A DNA stretch of 64,000 nt, from contig NC_092048.1 of the NCBI RefSeq assembly GCF_003086295.3, forward strand, positions 106,098,276 to 106,162,275, read 5' to 3'. Shown here one piece after another: positions 20,940 to 33,441 of this stretch. The notes beneath the pieces were generated by a model. That model was not told where the DNA came from, made no database searches, and was given only the letters and a program-made list of their open reading frames with translations. The stretch comes from Arachis hypogaea. Lineage: Eukaryota; Streptophyta; Magnoliopsida; Fabales; Fabaceae. Made by a program: the position numbers and the translations under genes. The number at the start of each line of letters is the position of its first letter. Position 1 is the first letter of the stretch.

Positions 20940-23419
20940 TGATGCCAGGGCATTTTGGCCAGTTTCACTGACCTTTTCTTTACTGTTTTTAGGGTAGTTT
21001 CATGCATTTCCTTAGGAAATAAGCTAGTTTTGGGTAGATATTCACTTACATCTTGATTCAAGCATACATTGTGCACTTTACATGATTTTATGAGGATTTT
21101 GCATGAATTTAAGGACAAAATTGGATGTTGCATTTCCCATGACTTGGACTAGAACTTTGATGCACATTATTGCTTGATTTCAGGACAAAGGAAGCAAAGA
21201 AGAACCACATTAGTGGCTACGTTAGTTACACTAACGTTAACACTAACGTGGAATGGGAGTAACTTGCAAAGTTAATGAGAAAAGTGATTGCCAATAACGC
21301 TCTCGAAGCCATCATTGCCCACGTTAAGAGTCACGTTAACTAAGTTAACATGAACTCTAACGTGGAAGTAAAGAAATGGAGCCAACGTTAGTGACACTTA
21401 ACATTATCACTAACGTTGGACCAAGATCATGAGTGGCCACGTTAGAGTCCACGTTAACTTAGTTAACGTGGCCTCTAACGTTAAGAAGAAAGGGGGGAGC
21501 CAACGTTAGTGACACTCAACATTGTCACTAACGTTGGCCAAACCACATTAAGCCACGTTAACTCCCACGTTAACCTAGTTAACGTGGAAGCTAACGTGAA
21601 GGAACAAAGTGGTCGACAACGTTAGTGACACCCAACATTGTCACTAACGTTGGAAGAACACAAGCCCCCAATGAGCCACGTTGACTCCCACGTTAACCTA
21701 GTTAACGTGGAAGCTAACGTGAAGAAAGAAGGTGATCGCCAACGTTAGTGACACCCAACATTGTCACTAACGTTGGAAGGAGCCACACATGCCACCATGA
21801 GCCACGTTAACTCCCACGTTAACTTAGTTAACATGGAAGCTAACGTGGATAAGGGAAAGATGAGCCAACGTTAGTGACACTCAACTTTGTCACTAACGTT
21901 GGAGATGGCTAGCAAGGCCACGTTCGAAGCCACGTTAACCTAGTTAACGTGGACTCTAACGTGGAAAATAGGGGCAATTTGGAACGTTAGTGACAATGGT
22001 AAGTGTCACTAACGTTCTCGAAGGATGGCAAGCCTACGTTAAAAGAGCCATGTTAACTAAGTTAACGTGGACTCTAACGTAGGGAAGGGGGAGGCTTCTC
22101 AACGTTATTGGGAAAGTTGAGTCCCAATAACGTGTGCGAAGGACATAGTGGAAACGTTAGTGGCAACGTTTGTGCCACTAACGTTGAGGTTAACGTGGCT
22201 TTTAACTTTCGTGAGGAATGTTAGTGAAAAAGGTGATTGTCACTAACGTTCTCAAACCCATATTTTCACTGAACGTTAACACCACTAACTTCCTGAGCCA
22301 AAGCCCCTGCCCACTTCATACTTTCTCTCTGCTAGTAAAAGCTAAGCCCAATGAAGAAGAGAACTGCTTCAAACTCAAGATCCAAAGGCCCAAGACTTGA
22401 AGAATCAACTAGAAGAACAGAAGAGTAGTATATATAGGAGTAGCTTTGAAATATTTTGGGAGTTGGAAATTATAGGGAGACTCTTAGCATAGAACTACTC
22501 TCTGTATTTACTTTCTCTGCACTTCTAAGTTTTCATCATGTATTCTCCATCTTTGTTTTCATTTTCCAGAGCTATGAACAACTAAATCCCTGTCATTGGG
22601 TTAGGGAGCTCTGTTGTAATTTGATGGATCGATACTAGTTTTTATTATTCTTCTTCTATCTTTTCTCTTGATTTTACTTGAAAGCTTTAGATCTTCATCC
22701 AATTGAGTAGTTATCTTGAAAAAGAAGCTATTCATACTTGGATCTCTTCTGAACCTTGAAAGAGGAATGAAGAGATCAAGCTAGAAATGCTTTCTCATGC
22801 TGGACCAAATTGGGTTTGGATGGATATGTGACTATAATCCTCTCAACACTTGGTTTGGGAAATGCATGTGGTATAATCAGTGACCATACTTCATCTCTTC
22901 TCATGAGCAATTGACCAAGGAATTGGCTATTGATCAAGATTTGAGAGATTGAATTATAAGAAATTGTAATTCAATCACTTAAGATTGCCAAGGAGATCAA
23001 TGAGTGCATTGATTGAGGAAGAGATGAAAATGAAATTGATCCGGAGAATGCAACATCTCCTAAGCCCAATGAACTCTCCATTTCTGATCTTACCCATTCT
23101 CTTTAATTTCTGTTATTTACTTTAATGAGCAATTCCCCCATTCCCATTTATAATTCTGCAATTTACCTTCAGTCATTTACTTTCAGATCTATAATTCTAG
23201 CATTTACTTTCCTGTCAATTACCTTCCCGCCATTTTATTTTCTGCAATTCTCAACTCAAATTCTGGATTCGCTCAACTAGAACAGCCCTCTAATTAAAGT
23301 TGCTTGATCAATCAATCCTTGTGGGATTCGACCTCACTCTATTGTGAGTTTTTACTTGACGACAAATTCGGTACACTTGCCGAAGGAAATTTGTTGTGAG
23401 ACAAGTTTTCCGTGCATCA
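20940..23419 (+). repeat. Element B 3' LTR
   Basis: At 2,480 bp it is the same length as the 5' LTR and nearly identical. It includes the palindrome array (21212-22304) and TATA-like site. It ends GCATCA at 23419, followed by the actgc target duplication and the interrupted C integrase. Confidence 0.95.
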
Positions 23420-25800
23420 ACTGCCCAATAGGCTCTATGTTGGATATCAACCGGAAGGTGACAGGGCTTCCCAAAAACAATACGGAAGGGGCTCATTCCA
23501 ATTGAGGTCTTGTAAGCGGTCCTATAGGCCCATAATGCATCCCCCAATCTAGAACTCCAATCCTTCCTCTGTGGATTAACCACCTTCTCTAAGATTTTTT
23601 TGATCTCCCTGTTGGATACTTCCGCTTCTCTAAGGTACGTGCTTGGTCGCTCACGATTGCTCGTGGTGACCCGAATCTACAAATAATGTTATTTTTCAAA
23701 AATGAAGCAACAGTATTAGCGTCATCACAACGGGTAGGAATTGCTTCCACCCATTTGGAGACCTAATCCAATGCTAACAATATGTACACAAACCCATTGG
23801 AATTTGGAAATGGCCCTATGAAATCCATGCCCAAACATAAAAAATCTCACAAAAAAATCATCGGCTGTTGGGGCATTTCATCTCTTTGTGAGGTATTTCC
23901 AGATTTCTGGCATTGATGACAAGATTTGAAAAATTGGTTGGCATCCCTAAATAAAGTAGGCCACCAGAATCCACAGTCTAAAACCTTTCTCGCTGTTCGC
24001 TGCGGGCCAAAATGACCCCTACTCTCAAATGAGTGGCAAAATTGAAGGATAGATTAGAACTCAGATTTCGGCACACATTTTCTAATTACTTGATCTGCTC
24101 CATGCCTCCACATATGTGGATCATCCCAAAGATAATACTTAGCATCGCTTCTCAGTTTATCTTTTTAATGCTTTGAAAATTGTGGGGGAAAAACGTGAGT
24201 GACCAAGTAATTAGCTATCGGGGCAAACCAAGGGGTGCTTTGGGATATTGCTTGCAAGGTATCTAAAGGAAATGAGTCATTGATAGGAGTGGGATCCATA
24301 GTTAAATGTTCGAGCTAACTCAAATGGTCTGCCACTAGATTTTGGGATCCACTTCTATCTTTGATCTCCAAGTCAAATTCTTGCAAGAGTAATATCTACC
24401 TAATAAGCCTAGGCTTTGACTCTTTCTCCTTTAGCAAATATTTCAATGCGGCATGGTCCGAATACACCACCACTTTAGAGCCTAGAAAATAAGGTCAAAA
24501 CTTGTCTAGAGTAAAAACAATGGCTAGAAGCTCTTTTTCGGTGGTGGTGTAATTCGACTGAGCCGAATCCAAAGTTTTTGATGCATAAGCTATAGTGTAG
24601 GGAGCGTTACCATCGCGCTGAGCTAGCGCGGCACCTACGGCGTGATTCAAGGCATCGCACATGATCTCAAAAGGTTGACTCCAATTTGGGCCTCGCACAA
24701 TAGGGGCTGTGGTTAATGCTTCCTTCAACTTGTCAAAAGCCTTTTTGCAATCTTCACTGAAATGGAATTCCACATCCTTTTGTAGTAAGCGGGAGAGAGG
24801 TAAGGCGACCTTGCCAAAGTCCTTGATGAACCGACGATAAAAGCCTGCATGACCAAGGAAGGAATGGATCTCCCTCATCGATGAGGGGTAAGGTAAACTC
24901 GAAATGACATCGATCTTAGCCGGGTCAACGGAGATTCCGTCTTTGGAGACAATATGACCCAATGCTATACCTTGCTTCACCATGAAGTGGCACTTTTCAA
25001 AATTCAAAACAAGGTTAGTATTGGTACATCGCTCTAGTACCCTAGCTAAGTTTCCTAAACAAGCATCAAAGGAGCTACCATACACACTGAAATCGTCCAT
25101 GAAGACTTCCATACAATCTTCCAAAAGATCCGAGAAATTAAAACACTTGTCATGTATCTTTGAAACGTTTTCGGTGCATTGCATAAGCCAAACGGCATTC
25201 TCTTGTACGCAAACGTTCCAAAGGGGCAAGTAAAAGTGATTTTCTCCTGATCTTCAGGAGCTATGTGAATTTGAAAGTACCCTGTGTATCCATCTCAAAA
25301 GCAATAATGAGATTTACCTGCCAATCGATCTAACATTTGGTCAATGAACGACAACGAGTAGTAGTCCTTCCTCGTTGCTTGATTCAGCCGGCGATAATCA
25401 ATGCACACTCGCCAAGTATTACAGACTCGGGTGGCCACAAGCTCTCCACTTTCCGTCTTCACCATTGTTACCCCGGACTTCTTCGATACTACTTGGACCG
25501 GACTTACCCATTCAATGTCGGAAATGGGGTAAATGATGTCTGCTTCCAAGAGGCGAGTTACTTCCTTCTTGACCACATCAAGGATTGTAGGATTTAGCCG
25601 TCTTTGCGGTTGTCGGACTGGCTTAGCGCCTTCTTCTAAGAAAATCCTATGGAGGCACACTTGAGGACTTATTCCCACAATGTCGCTTAGACTCCATCCA
25701 ATTGCCTTTTTGTACTTCCGGATAACCTCAAGGAGTTGTTGCTCTTCTTGATCGGAGAGATCGGTTGCCACTATCACCGGAAACTTATGCTTCTCATCAA
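23420..25800 (-). pseudogene. Element C reverse transcriptase, RNase H and N-terminal integrase, broken
   Basis: Read from 25800 leftwards it shows DLSDQEEQQLLEVIRKYKKA, then QRRLNPTILDVVKKEVTRLL, a stop in the DGY motif region (25295-25297), a frame change near 25150-25230, and then EVFMDDFSVYGS (RT active site). After that come [15 protein letters not shown], RNase H ([13 protein letters not shown]), more in-frame stops (24495 and near 24390), and integrase to [15 protein letters not shown] and HRAYWAV at the B junction (23420). At least two stops lie where CGA or TGG codons are usual. The C-terminus continues at 11115-10711. Confidence 0.88.
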
Positions 25801-26631
25801 GGAACGTAATTTAACATGAGGTGGTAGTGGTTTCAAATCTTCCATTGCTTCTTGGTGGGGTAACTTATCCTCTTGGTTGTGGAGACTTGGTGGGTCACTT
25901 TCATCTTCTTCATCACTAAAACCTTTTTGAAGCTCATGGTGGTTAGCTACCTCAAGGTCATCCTCTCTCCCATCTTCAATGAAATTCTCGCTCCCATTAA
26001 TAGATTCCCCATTCGGAAGAGTGGGTTGAGGGTTTATCTCATTAAGCGGCTCACTTCCTCCCGGAGTTATAGCATCAATGCTGGAGTTCGGGTTTGATGG
26101 GTGTGACAAGGGTGGAGGGGCAAGGTTACTAGGGGTGGAGTGAGAGGGTGCTAGATGTGACAAAGCCTCGGCAAGAGTTGCCATACAATTCTCTTGTTTT
26201 CTTTGAAATTCCCTTTGCTCTTGGATGAGGGCTTGAAAGTTAGACTCTGCATAAGGGAAGTTAATGGGGATAGGATGGTGGTGGAAGCTAGGTTGTCCCA
26301 AGTGAGGTGGTAGATAGATGGATGGGGAGGGAATCGGTGGTGGAAAAGGTAAAGGAGCTTGTGGGTATGATGGTTGCATTTCATGTTGAGGGCATGGAGC
26401 ATAAGCATATGGATGGGCAAAATTGTAGTAAGGACGTGTTCCACTAGGTGTGAGAGGTTGATAGATATTAAGATCGTAGGGCCTTCGCAACGGTCCTTGT
26501 TGCCAAGAGTTGATTGCTTGTGACCCTTCCTCAAATTGACATCCCATACCTTGAGGTGGACCAACGTCGGAATTGCTACCCCCTGCAACATGATAACAAC
26601 TAGACTCCAAGCCAAACGGGTGATAGTTCAT
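25774..26631 (-). pseudogene. Element C ORF1: proline-rich protein in the gag position
   Basis: The ATG at 26631 (MNYHPFGLESS) opens a 285-codon frame rich in Pro, Tyr and His (YPQAPLPFPPPIPS), then a coiled-coil-like stretch (ALIQEQREFQRKQEN) and an acidic C-terminus. It ends by a frame change just before LDEKHKFPVIVATDLSD, which leads into pol. No Retrotrans_gag capsid, CCHC knuckle or protease is visible. Element G opens the same way (MNSHHFGYEFGSN at 35134), so this is a family trait and not a chance frame. Whether it replaces gag or follows a deletion is unclear. Confidence 0.65.
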
Positions 26632-26890
26632 GACGAATAAGAAAAATAAAATGCAATGATATCAACAAAAGCAATAAACAAATGAGTATATATGTTCTAG
26701 TTATATCCACTTGTGTAGGGCCAAACAAACAAAAAGTGTTAGTTGCTATCAATACTAAGATAGAGGCACCTCCTACTAAAGAGAAAAATAGTATCTACAA
26801 TTAGTGCCTAAGTAGAAAATCAAAAGTCAAATATTCACACTATTCACATATTTACACAACCAAAATTTTAGCACCCATTGCACTTAAAGT
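26632..26890 (-). other. Element C leader between primer-binding site and ORF1
   Basis: AT-rich, with no gene seen. On the minus strand it leads from the primer-binding site to the MNYHPFG start. Confidence 0.6.
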
Positions 26891-26894
26891 AAAC

Positions 26895-26912
26895 TCCCCG
26901 GCAATAGCGCCA
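26895..26912 (-). other. Element C primer-binding site (tRNA-Asp)
   Basis: The minus strand reads TGGCGCTATTGCCGGGGA, complementary to the tRNA-Asp 3' end with two mismatches. It lies five bases from the LTR end. Confidence 0.8.
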
Positions 26913-26917
26913 AAATT

Positions 26918-28609
26918 TGATGCGTGCGATGGCCAATATGCATATATAGGATTAGGAACTCGGTTATCCAAAAAAAATGGAATTAGCGTTGTAAGTATAG
27001 TCCTAACCCAACAAGTTAGCCACCAATAAAATTAGAGGTTCACAAGATGTGTCACAATTCAAAACTAATTTAAAACCGAGAGTATTTAACTCCCGAGTCA
27101 TCTCCCAAGGAGTACTTTAGAGCAATGAGTGTGTGAATCTGGTTGTAGTGATCAAGGGTTTGTCATTAAAGAAATGAACACATAAAGCAATAAAAGAACA
27201 TGCAAAATTTTAATGATTGAACTAATAAAGAAATTAAAGAACCGACTATGTAATATAAACAAGTAAAGTATAAAAGAGATTAACATAGAAGTATATGAAA
27301 GATTAAAAGCATAAAAAAGAGTCTTGACTTGGAGTGAGCTAAGGGTCCTTTCCTTGTTGGAACCACAACTATGACAATTATGATGGATTAATCTCACTTG
27401 ATCAACCCTCACATCGGAAGGTAAGTTAAATGAGCATAAGTGTTTCCAATCCACAAATCCTAAATTGCTTGCTAATTGGCTTAGCAACAACTTAGCGTTA
27501 GTGGGAACAAGAACAATTAACAATCCAAGAATTGAAACTAAATGTTGGATATTCCAACTCTAAAAACCCAATTGCTCACTTTACTCAAGCCAAGAGCAAA
27601 AAATTTAGCCTAAAACCATGTTTGATATTTTGTCAAACACTTGGTGAGCATAAACCTTAAACATGGAGAAAATGAGAAAAGTCTTGAAACTAAAAGCAAC
27701 AATTGATCTCAATCAACAAGAATAACAGAAGGAAGCATGAAACAAACATCAAACATCAAATTCATCAACAAGAAATTAAAATTGAACTATAACTTGAATT
27801 AGAAGAAAGAGTAATGACAATGTAACTATAAAGAGTAATAACAAGAGAATACTTACAATGAAAGCTAGCAAAATCCAAGATCAAAAATGAAAATGGCACT
27901 TGAATGTAAAATCCTAATAGATACCCTAATAGAGATAATGAAAAACTTAGAGAAAAACTAACTAAAGCTTCCTACTACTACTCTTAAAACTATACTAATG
28001 ATATGCTATGTTATGTCTCTCATTTTCCCTCCAATATGAGCTAGAAGGCTTCAGAAATGGGCCTCCAAAGCCCCCAAATCGCGAGTCATGTGCTATTTTA
28101 ATGAAGTCATGTGTGGACACCTGTGCGGACGCACAGATGCGTGCGTCCGCACACCTTGCGATAAATCCAGGCCTATGCACACGCACAAGGAGCTGTGTGC
28201 ACGCACACTAAGCGATGCTTGGCTGGATGCGCGACGCGCTCGAAACACTCCATGCGCTCTGATTGGGCGGCTGTGCGTACGCACAGGTAGCTGTGCGCAT
28301 GCACACATCTCTGAGCTCATCTCCTTTGATTCTTCATGTTTCCTCCACTTTGCATGCTCTTCTTCCATTTCCTCCAACCCATTCCTACCTTATATACCTG
28401 AGATCACTCACAAACAACATCAAGGTATCGAATGGAAGGCAATTGGAATAAAATAGATTAAATTAAGTACAAAAGAGCATATTTCTATAATCAAGCGCAA
28501 TTTGCATAGAAAGTTCAAAAGCGTGCTATTCAAGGGAATATGTGCAAGTTTATATGATGAAAATCCATCCAATTCTAACAAAAAATCATCATCAAATATG
28601 GATTCATCG
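26918..28609 (-). repeat. Element C 5' LTR
   Basis: On the minus strand it starts at 28609 with (C/T)GATGAATCC, whose first base is altered from the expected T, and ends CACGCATCA at 26918. It is about 1,692 bp long. It holds the palindrome array 28121-28306 and, downstream of it, a gagtagtaggaag leader. Short frames around 27152-27523 and 28088-28456 cross LTR sequence and are not genes. Confidence 0.75.
28121..28306. repeat. LTR palindrome array of family C
   Basis: Dyads include ctgtgcggacgcacag (28121-28136), ctgtgcgtacgcacag (28271-28286, perfect) and ctgtgcgcatgcacac (28291-28306), with weaker ones between. The motif is the one arrayed internally at 9880-10412. Confidence 0.8.
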
Positions 28610-29431
28610 GGAAGGATCCTGGGTTACCCGCCTGGTCAAGAGCGAGTTCAATGATTCTGCTGAAGCCAAACAGGATGGAGTCACACCTAAAGCCGCATGT
28701 GAATTCCTGAGTGAAGAGATTATCACACTAGTCAAGAGTGAAGTCCCATGAGATTAAGAAGGAGTCATGATTCATAGAACTTGGGTGAATCCCATTCTTG
28801 AAATCCTTCAAAAGTTATGTGTCACTCCAACGAGTCTTTGATTCTGCTCCTAACATCAATAATAGTAGGAAAATCAAACTGAGACACCACCCATTATTGA
28901 TATCAAGAAAAGGAGGAAGAACGACAAGAAAAGGAGAGAGAAGCACCAGAAGTTACTGTCAAGAAGGAGGGAGCAAAGAGGTTTAGGGTTAAATAGAGAT
29001 GGAGGGACCAAATCAGGTATAAAGTCATTGCAGGTACCAACATGGCATATTGTAGTTACATCAGCATTGAAATGAGCGACTTATCATCGTAAATATGCCT
29101 AGAGACTATTATAGTGCTCGAAGCTGAATCTGGGGGACCACTATAGTGCAATTGGAATCTCAATGACCAAATTGGATAATTTCGTGAATCTCAGAGACTA
29201 TTATAAGAATTTACTCTCCGAAACTTTAACTGAGAGATTGTAGGTATCGAGTGCATGGTTTTAGTTCTTAACCGTGACTTTAGAATGGATTAGAATTATC
29301 TAAAATAAATTATAAAGCACAAAAATGAAATAAGTAATTATTATTGTAGTAATATTTTTTACAATTATATGTCATAAAAGAATAATTACTTTTTTGTTTA
29401 TGCGTTAAGACTTTACATACCGCTTACAAAT
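28610..29431. other. Spacer between C and the hAT element, no gene recognised
   Basis: The frames at 28542-28751 and 28798-28986 are short and show no domain. Phrases such as gagggaccaaatc and gggggaccactatag recall the ends of old repeats, but no borders are found. Confidence 0.4.
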
Positions 29432-31351
29432 AGGGCTACACATGGATCGGATCGAATCGGATCGGATATGGCTAAAATTTCAGTTCAATCTACACTAAAT
29501 TTATCGGATTGGATCGGATATAATATCTGCACATTTTATATTCAGATTTGGTGCGATCCGATCCGCACATTTGCGGATCGGATATCGGATATATCTTATC
29601 AAAAAACAAAAAATAATAATATACTTTAAAATTCAAAAATTAAAAAATAAAAAATATATTAATATCTTAACTCTAAAATACAAAAAATAGCATACCAAAA
29701 AAATCTAGAATTTAAAAGAAAAATCACTACAATCAAATCATAACAGATCACCAGCAATTTTACAAGAACCAGAAACCTGAATCAAACCCTAATAGCATCT
29801 AAGTTTAAAGAAAAACATACAATAAGAGAGTCACAAATAAAAAAATTTTAAAAGCATAAAATTTATTCTTTTTTAATTTTTTAAAACAAAAAAGGCATTA
29901 AGGGACGCAGCAGAAGATACATAGAACTGAAGGACTCAAGCAAATGAAAAATTGGAGTAGAAGCAGAAGCAAAATGGTGAATAAAATGCCCAACAAACAT
30001 AAAATAATGATGATGATGAGATTTGTGAAGAACAGAGGCAAGGCAGAGAAGAACCACGATGAAGGTATGAATGCGACTATCGAGGAAAAAAAAAGCAGCA
30101 CAACCATTGATCCACGAAGAGGAGAGTGCCGCTGAGAAAGAAAAGAGAAGAGAAAACGGCGAGGTGGTGAGGAAGAGAAGATAGATGCAAGATAGGAAGA
30201 CGACGGGATGCGAGATAAGGAGGCCACGGGATGCGAGATGGCGAACGAATAAGATTTGAGAAGAGGTGAACGGTGCTGGTGGTCGGTACTGAGTAGATTA
30301 GAGAATGAGACTTGAGATGTCGCGTCTGAAAAGTGAGAAGAGGGAGAAGGCAGAGGGAGAGGGGGAGATGTGCAACGGCAAAATGAAGGTTTAGGGTTAG
30401 GGTCTTTGATTTCTAAACTTAACTATTTATATTATTTATTTCTTAAGTATACGGTGTAACAGCCCAGATCACCCGCTAGCACGATATTGTCCGCTTTAGC
30501 ACACAAGGCCTCACGATTTTGCCTTTGACGATAGGGATGATAGCCGAAGCCCCCCACACTCACTCGTCAAAACGCGTCATGCTAGGGAGAGGTATCCCCA
30601 CCCTTATAAGGCATGCTTCGTTCCCCTCTCCAACCGATGTGGGCCTTACAATCCACCTCCCTAAGGGAGTCCAGCGCCCTCGCTGGCACATCGATCCGGG
30701 TTCTGACTCTGATACCATCTGTAACAGCCCAGACCACCCGCTAGCACGATATTGTCCGCTTTGGCACACAAAGCCTCACGGTTTTGCCTTTGACGATAGG
30801 GATGATAGCCGAAGCCCCCCCCCACACTCACTCGTCAAAATGCGTCATGCTAGGGAGAGGTATCCACACCCTTATAAGGCATGCTTCGTGCTAGCGGGTG
30901 GTCTGGGCTGTTACAGATGGTATTAGAGCCAGAACCCGGATCGATGTGTCAGCGAGGGCGCTGGACTCCCTTAGGGGGGTGGATTGTAAGGTCCCACATC
31001 GGTTGGGGAGGGGAACGAAGCATGCCTTATAAGGGTGTGGATACCTCTCCCTAGCATGACGCGTTTTGACGAGTGAGTGTGGGGGGCTTCGGCTATCATC
31101 CCTATCGTCAAAGGCAAAACCGTGAGGTTTTGTGTGCCAAAGCGGACAATATCGTGCTAGCGGGTGGTCTGGGCTGTTACATACGATTCGCAGATGCAGG
31201 TGTGATATCCACGATCCGATTCTTTTAGAGTGCGGATGGGATAAGATGCGATCCGATAACTATGTGGATTGGATAATATCCGCAATTTACAGATCAGATA
31301 CGGATAAATACCACAAATTTGTGAATATTATCCGATCCATGTTCAGTCCTA
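29432..31351. mobile_element. Non-autonomous hAT-like DNA transposon
   Basis: Terminal inverted repeats are TAGGGCTACACATGGATCGG at the left and, inverted from the right end, TAGGACTGAACATGGATCGG. The flanks are a perfect 8-bp duplication, cttacaaa at 29424-29431 and 31352-31359. Eight-base duplications with TAGGG ends identify hAT elements. GGATCGGAT-type subterminal repeats lie inside both ends. No transposase is recognised; minus-strand frames around 29898-30227 are low-complexity. A TRIM pair is inserted near the right half. Confidence 0.9.
30455..31181. mobile_element. Inverted pair of TRIM retrotransposons
   Basis: The left half, minus strand, has an LTR at 30455-30650 (196 bp, TGTAACAGCCC...CTTACA), a ~69-bp interior with an initiator-tRNA-Met primer-binding site (TGGTATCAGAG on the minus strand, just left of 30719), and a truncated LTR at 30720-30889. 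The right half, plus strand, has a 26-bp LTR end (30890-30915), primer-binding site TGGTATTAGAGCC (30918-30930), a purine-rich ttaggggggtgga, and an LTR at 30985-31181. Flanks are tacgg and tacga, a near-duplication around the whole pair. Frames across it are LTR artefacts. Confidence 0.8.
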
Positions 31352-31359
31352 CTTACAAA

Positions 31360-33441
31360 GTGTGAAAATAAAGTAATTTCTAACTAACTTTCTCATAAAT
31401 AAAATATAAATACTCTTTATAATTTATTCAATGATTATTAAAAGAATTTAATAATTATATCATCATAATTAACTTAATTATCTATTTAAGTTTAGTTTTA
31501 TAAATCAAATTACTCGACCATAATAAAAGTATTTTTGCAAATTAAAAGAATTTTTAAATGAGCCCCAATTATCAAATTTTATCTTTGTTCTCAATCCACC
31601 CAATTTATTAATTAACTCCAGCCACAAATATTAGATTAAGTATTTAAGATGACCATTCATTCAGTTTTTGTGTCAGTTCGTGTGTTATTCATGGAGACTA
31701 TATTAGTTGTTTGAATTGATATTAAGAATTAATTAACTAGTTGTTTGGTGTAGTTGTAACACTACTGTTTAAGGTTTGTCAACGTTGGTGGTGGGATTGG
31801 TCCCCCAGCAAACAATGGACCAACAGAAACATGAATGCATACAAAGGAATGAAGAAAATAAATTGAAACCAACATGGATTCATTTGAAAATAGGATATAA
31901 GAAATTATTGTGCAGTGTTATGACAAAAAAGGTCGCATGTTCTTTAAATTTGGTGGAGGGGTTGCCTGTCTGGTTTTTATTTTAATGGAACATGGAATAG
32001 GTTATAATTAGATTTTAATAAATACTAATTTCCTTATTCCGTGTTTTGCCTTTTGATTTTTCCTTTGATATATATATATATATATATGTATATTTGACTT
32101 TTTTTTTTAGGATTGATTGGACTATGAAAAAGGTAAAAATAGTAAATTAAGACCTATTTAAAAACTCTTATAATTTGTGAAAATAATTTTACGTTGATTA
32201 AATGATTTGGTTTTTAAAACTCAAATAATTAAATAAATCGTTAGTTTAACTATGATAGCACAATTGAATTTCTCCAATAATCATTGAACAAGTCATAGAG
32301 AATAACATATCCTTTATTTATAAGAGGATTGACTGGAAATTATTTTAAAATAATATTTATTTTCTTATAATTATATTTGATAAAAAACATCTAAACACAA
32401 ATTAAGTTAATATCAATTTAATTCTAATTAAAGTTAATTCTGTACAATATCTGTTTACAAACGCGAGTCTAAACACACATCTAGTCTATAATAGCTAGCT
32501 TGGTAAGAAAAAGTTAGCAACAATTGCAAACAAATAAGAGGTGGAATATTGATGAAGCTGAGTATGAATTTTCTCCATCTTCGTTGGTGACCAAACCCGA
32601 GACTTTATATAACTACTTTTCAGATATCGATGCGTGAATGAAATTTTGCAACACAAGTTAGGTCTATTTGAGTAACTAATAATGAGGACACAAAGTGCAT
32701 GCTATGATTATTATCTTATTCTTGCTGTCGAAGCGATCAATAAAAACAAATGCATACTGTTGTGGGAAAAAGACCAAGGTTTTATATATACCGTCCTAGG
32801 GTATAATAATATGAGTTGTTCCATACCCATCACGTGGTGCCATACGTGTAAGGGAAGACTTCGATCACCATGGCTAATGTATACTATAACTCTCAACCAT
32901 TATATAGATGTCTGATGACTATGTCAGTCAACCATTTGAATTGAAACATGAGCTGAAGGAGGATTATTTGACCAGCTTTACTTTGATTTTTAAATTTAAT
33001 TGATAAGGTAATTAGTATACACTTACTTCAACCTTCATTGTATTATTAAGGCCTAACTTTTGTTTTCTTAATAGCAATTATTCCACCCAAAATACATCTT
33101 TTCTATAAGCAGGCCTAAAATCTCCAACAAAAAAACATTATGGTCTACGTTACGTCTTTCTCATATAATAAGTTTATTGTATAAAATATTTAACAATGTT
33201 ACGTGTATATATTAAAATATATATATTAGAATAAGATATAGAATACGTATATATTAAAATCAATTATTAATATTAAATAAGTGATATTTTAGTGGCTGAA
33301 ATAGTTGAATGGCTAAAATAGTTGAGAGGTTAAGAATGGAAAATAAATATGAATTAGACCGTAGTAGCGATTGACTTAAATAAATGCAATAAAAATAATA
33401 ATTATTCTCCACGTACAAGCTATTTTATCATATAAGTCCAT
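31360..33441. other. AT-rich spacer, no gene recognised
   Basis: About 2 kb with a (TA)n run at 32069-32088. Frames 31776-31985 and 32682-32915 are short, lack a domain and have no gene-like context. This may be the oldest non-LTR sequence in the window. Confidence 0.5.

Larger units (their letters stand above)
11116..23419 (+). mobile_element. Complete retrotransposon B, Athila-type Ty3
   Basis: This 12,304-bp element has two 2,480-bp LTRs (TGATGCCA...GCATCA) and target duplication accgc/actgc (one mismatch). It has a primer-binding site for tRNA-Asp, one gag-pol frame, a post-pol conserved block, a noncoding tail and no env-position ORF. The LTRs differ at scattered sites, mostly transitions, so insertion is fairly recent. 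It lies inside C's integrase in the opposite orientation. Confidence 0.95.
1..28609 (-). mobile_element. Retrotransposon C, Athila-type Ty3, partial (3' end off window)
   Basis: Read on the minus strand the order is 5' LTR (28609 to 26918), tRNA-Asp primer-binding site, a proline-rich ORF in the gag position, reverse transcriptase, RNase H, integrase (interrupted by B between 23420 and 11115), a post-pol hairpin, a palindrome array, an env-position ORF (interrupted by a solo LTR) and a noncoding tail that runs off position 1. The integrase halves rejoin across B with a 5-bp duplication (accgc/actgc), which shows that C was there first. The 3' LTR is not in the window. The other copy of the target duplication would be gaagg (28610-28614). 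Confidence 0.85.

Noticed and set aside
30455..31181. Cassandra-type TRIM carrying 5S rRNA
   Set aside because: The LTRs do not contain recognisable 5S box A/C sequence. Only the tRNA-Met primer-binding site and TRIM layout are supported.
31776..32915. Small host genes in the spacer
   Set aside because: Short frames with no domain, no splice context and AT-rich surroundings.
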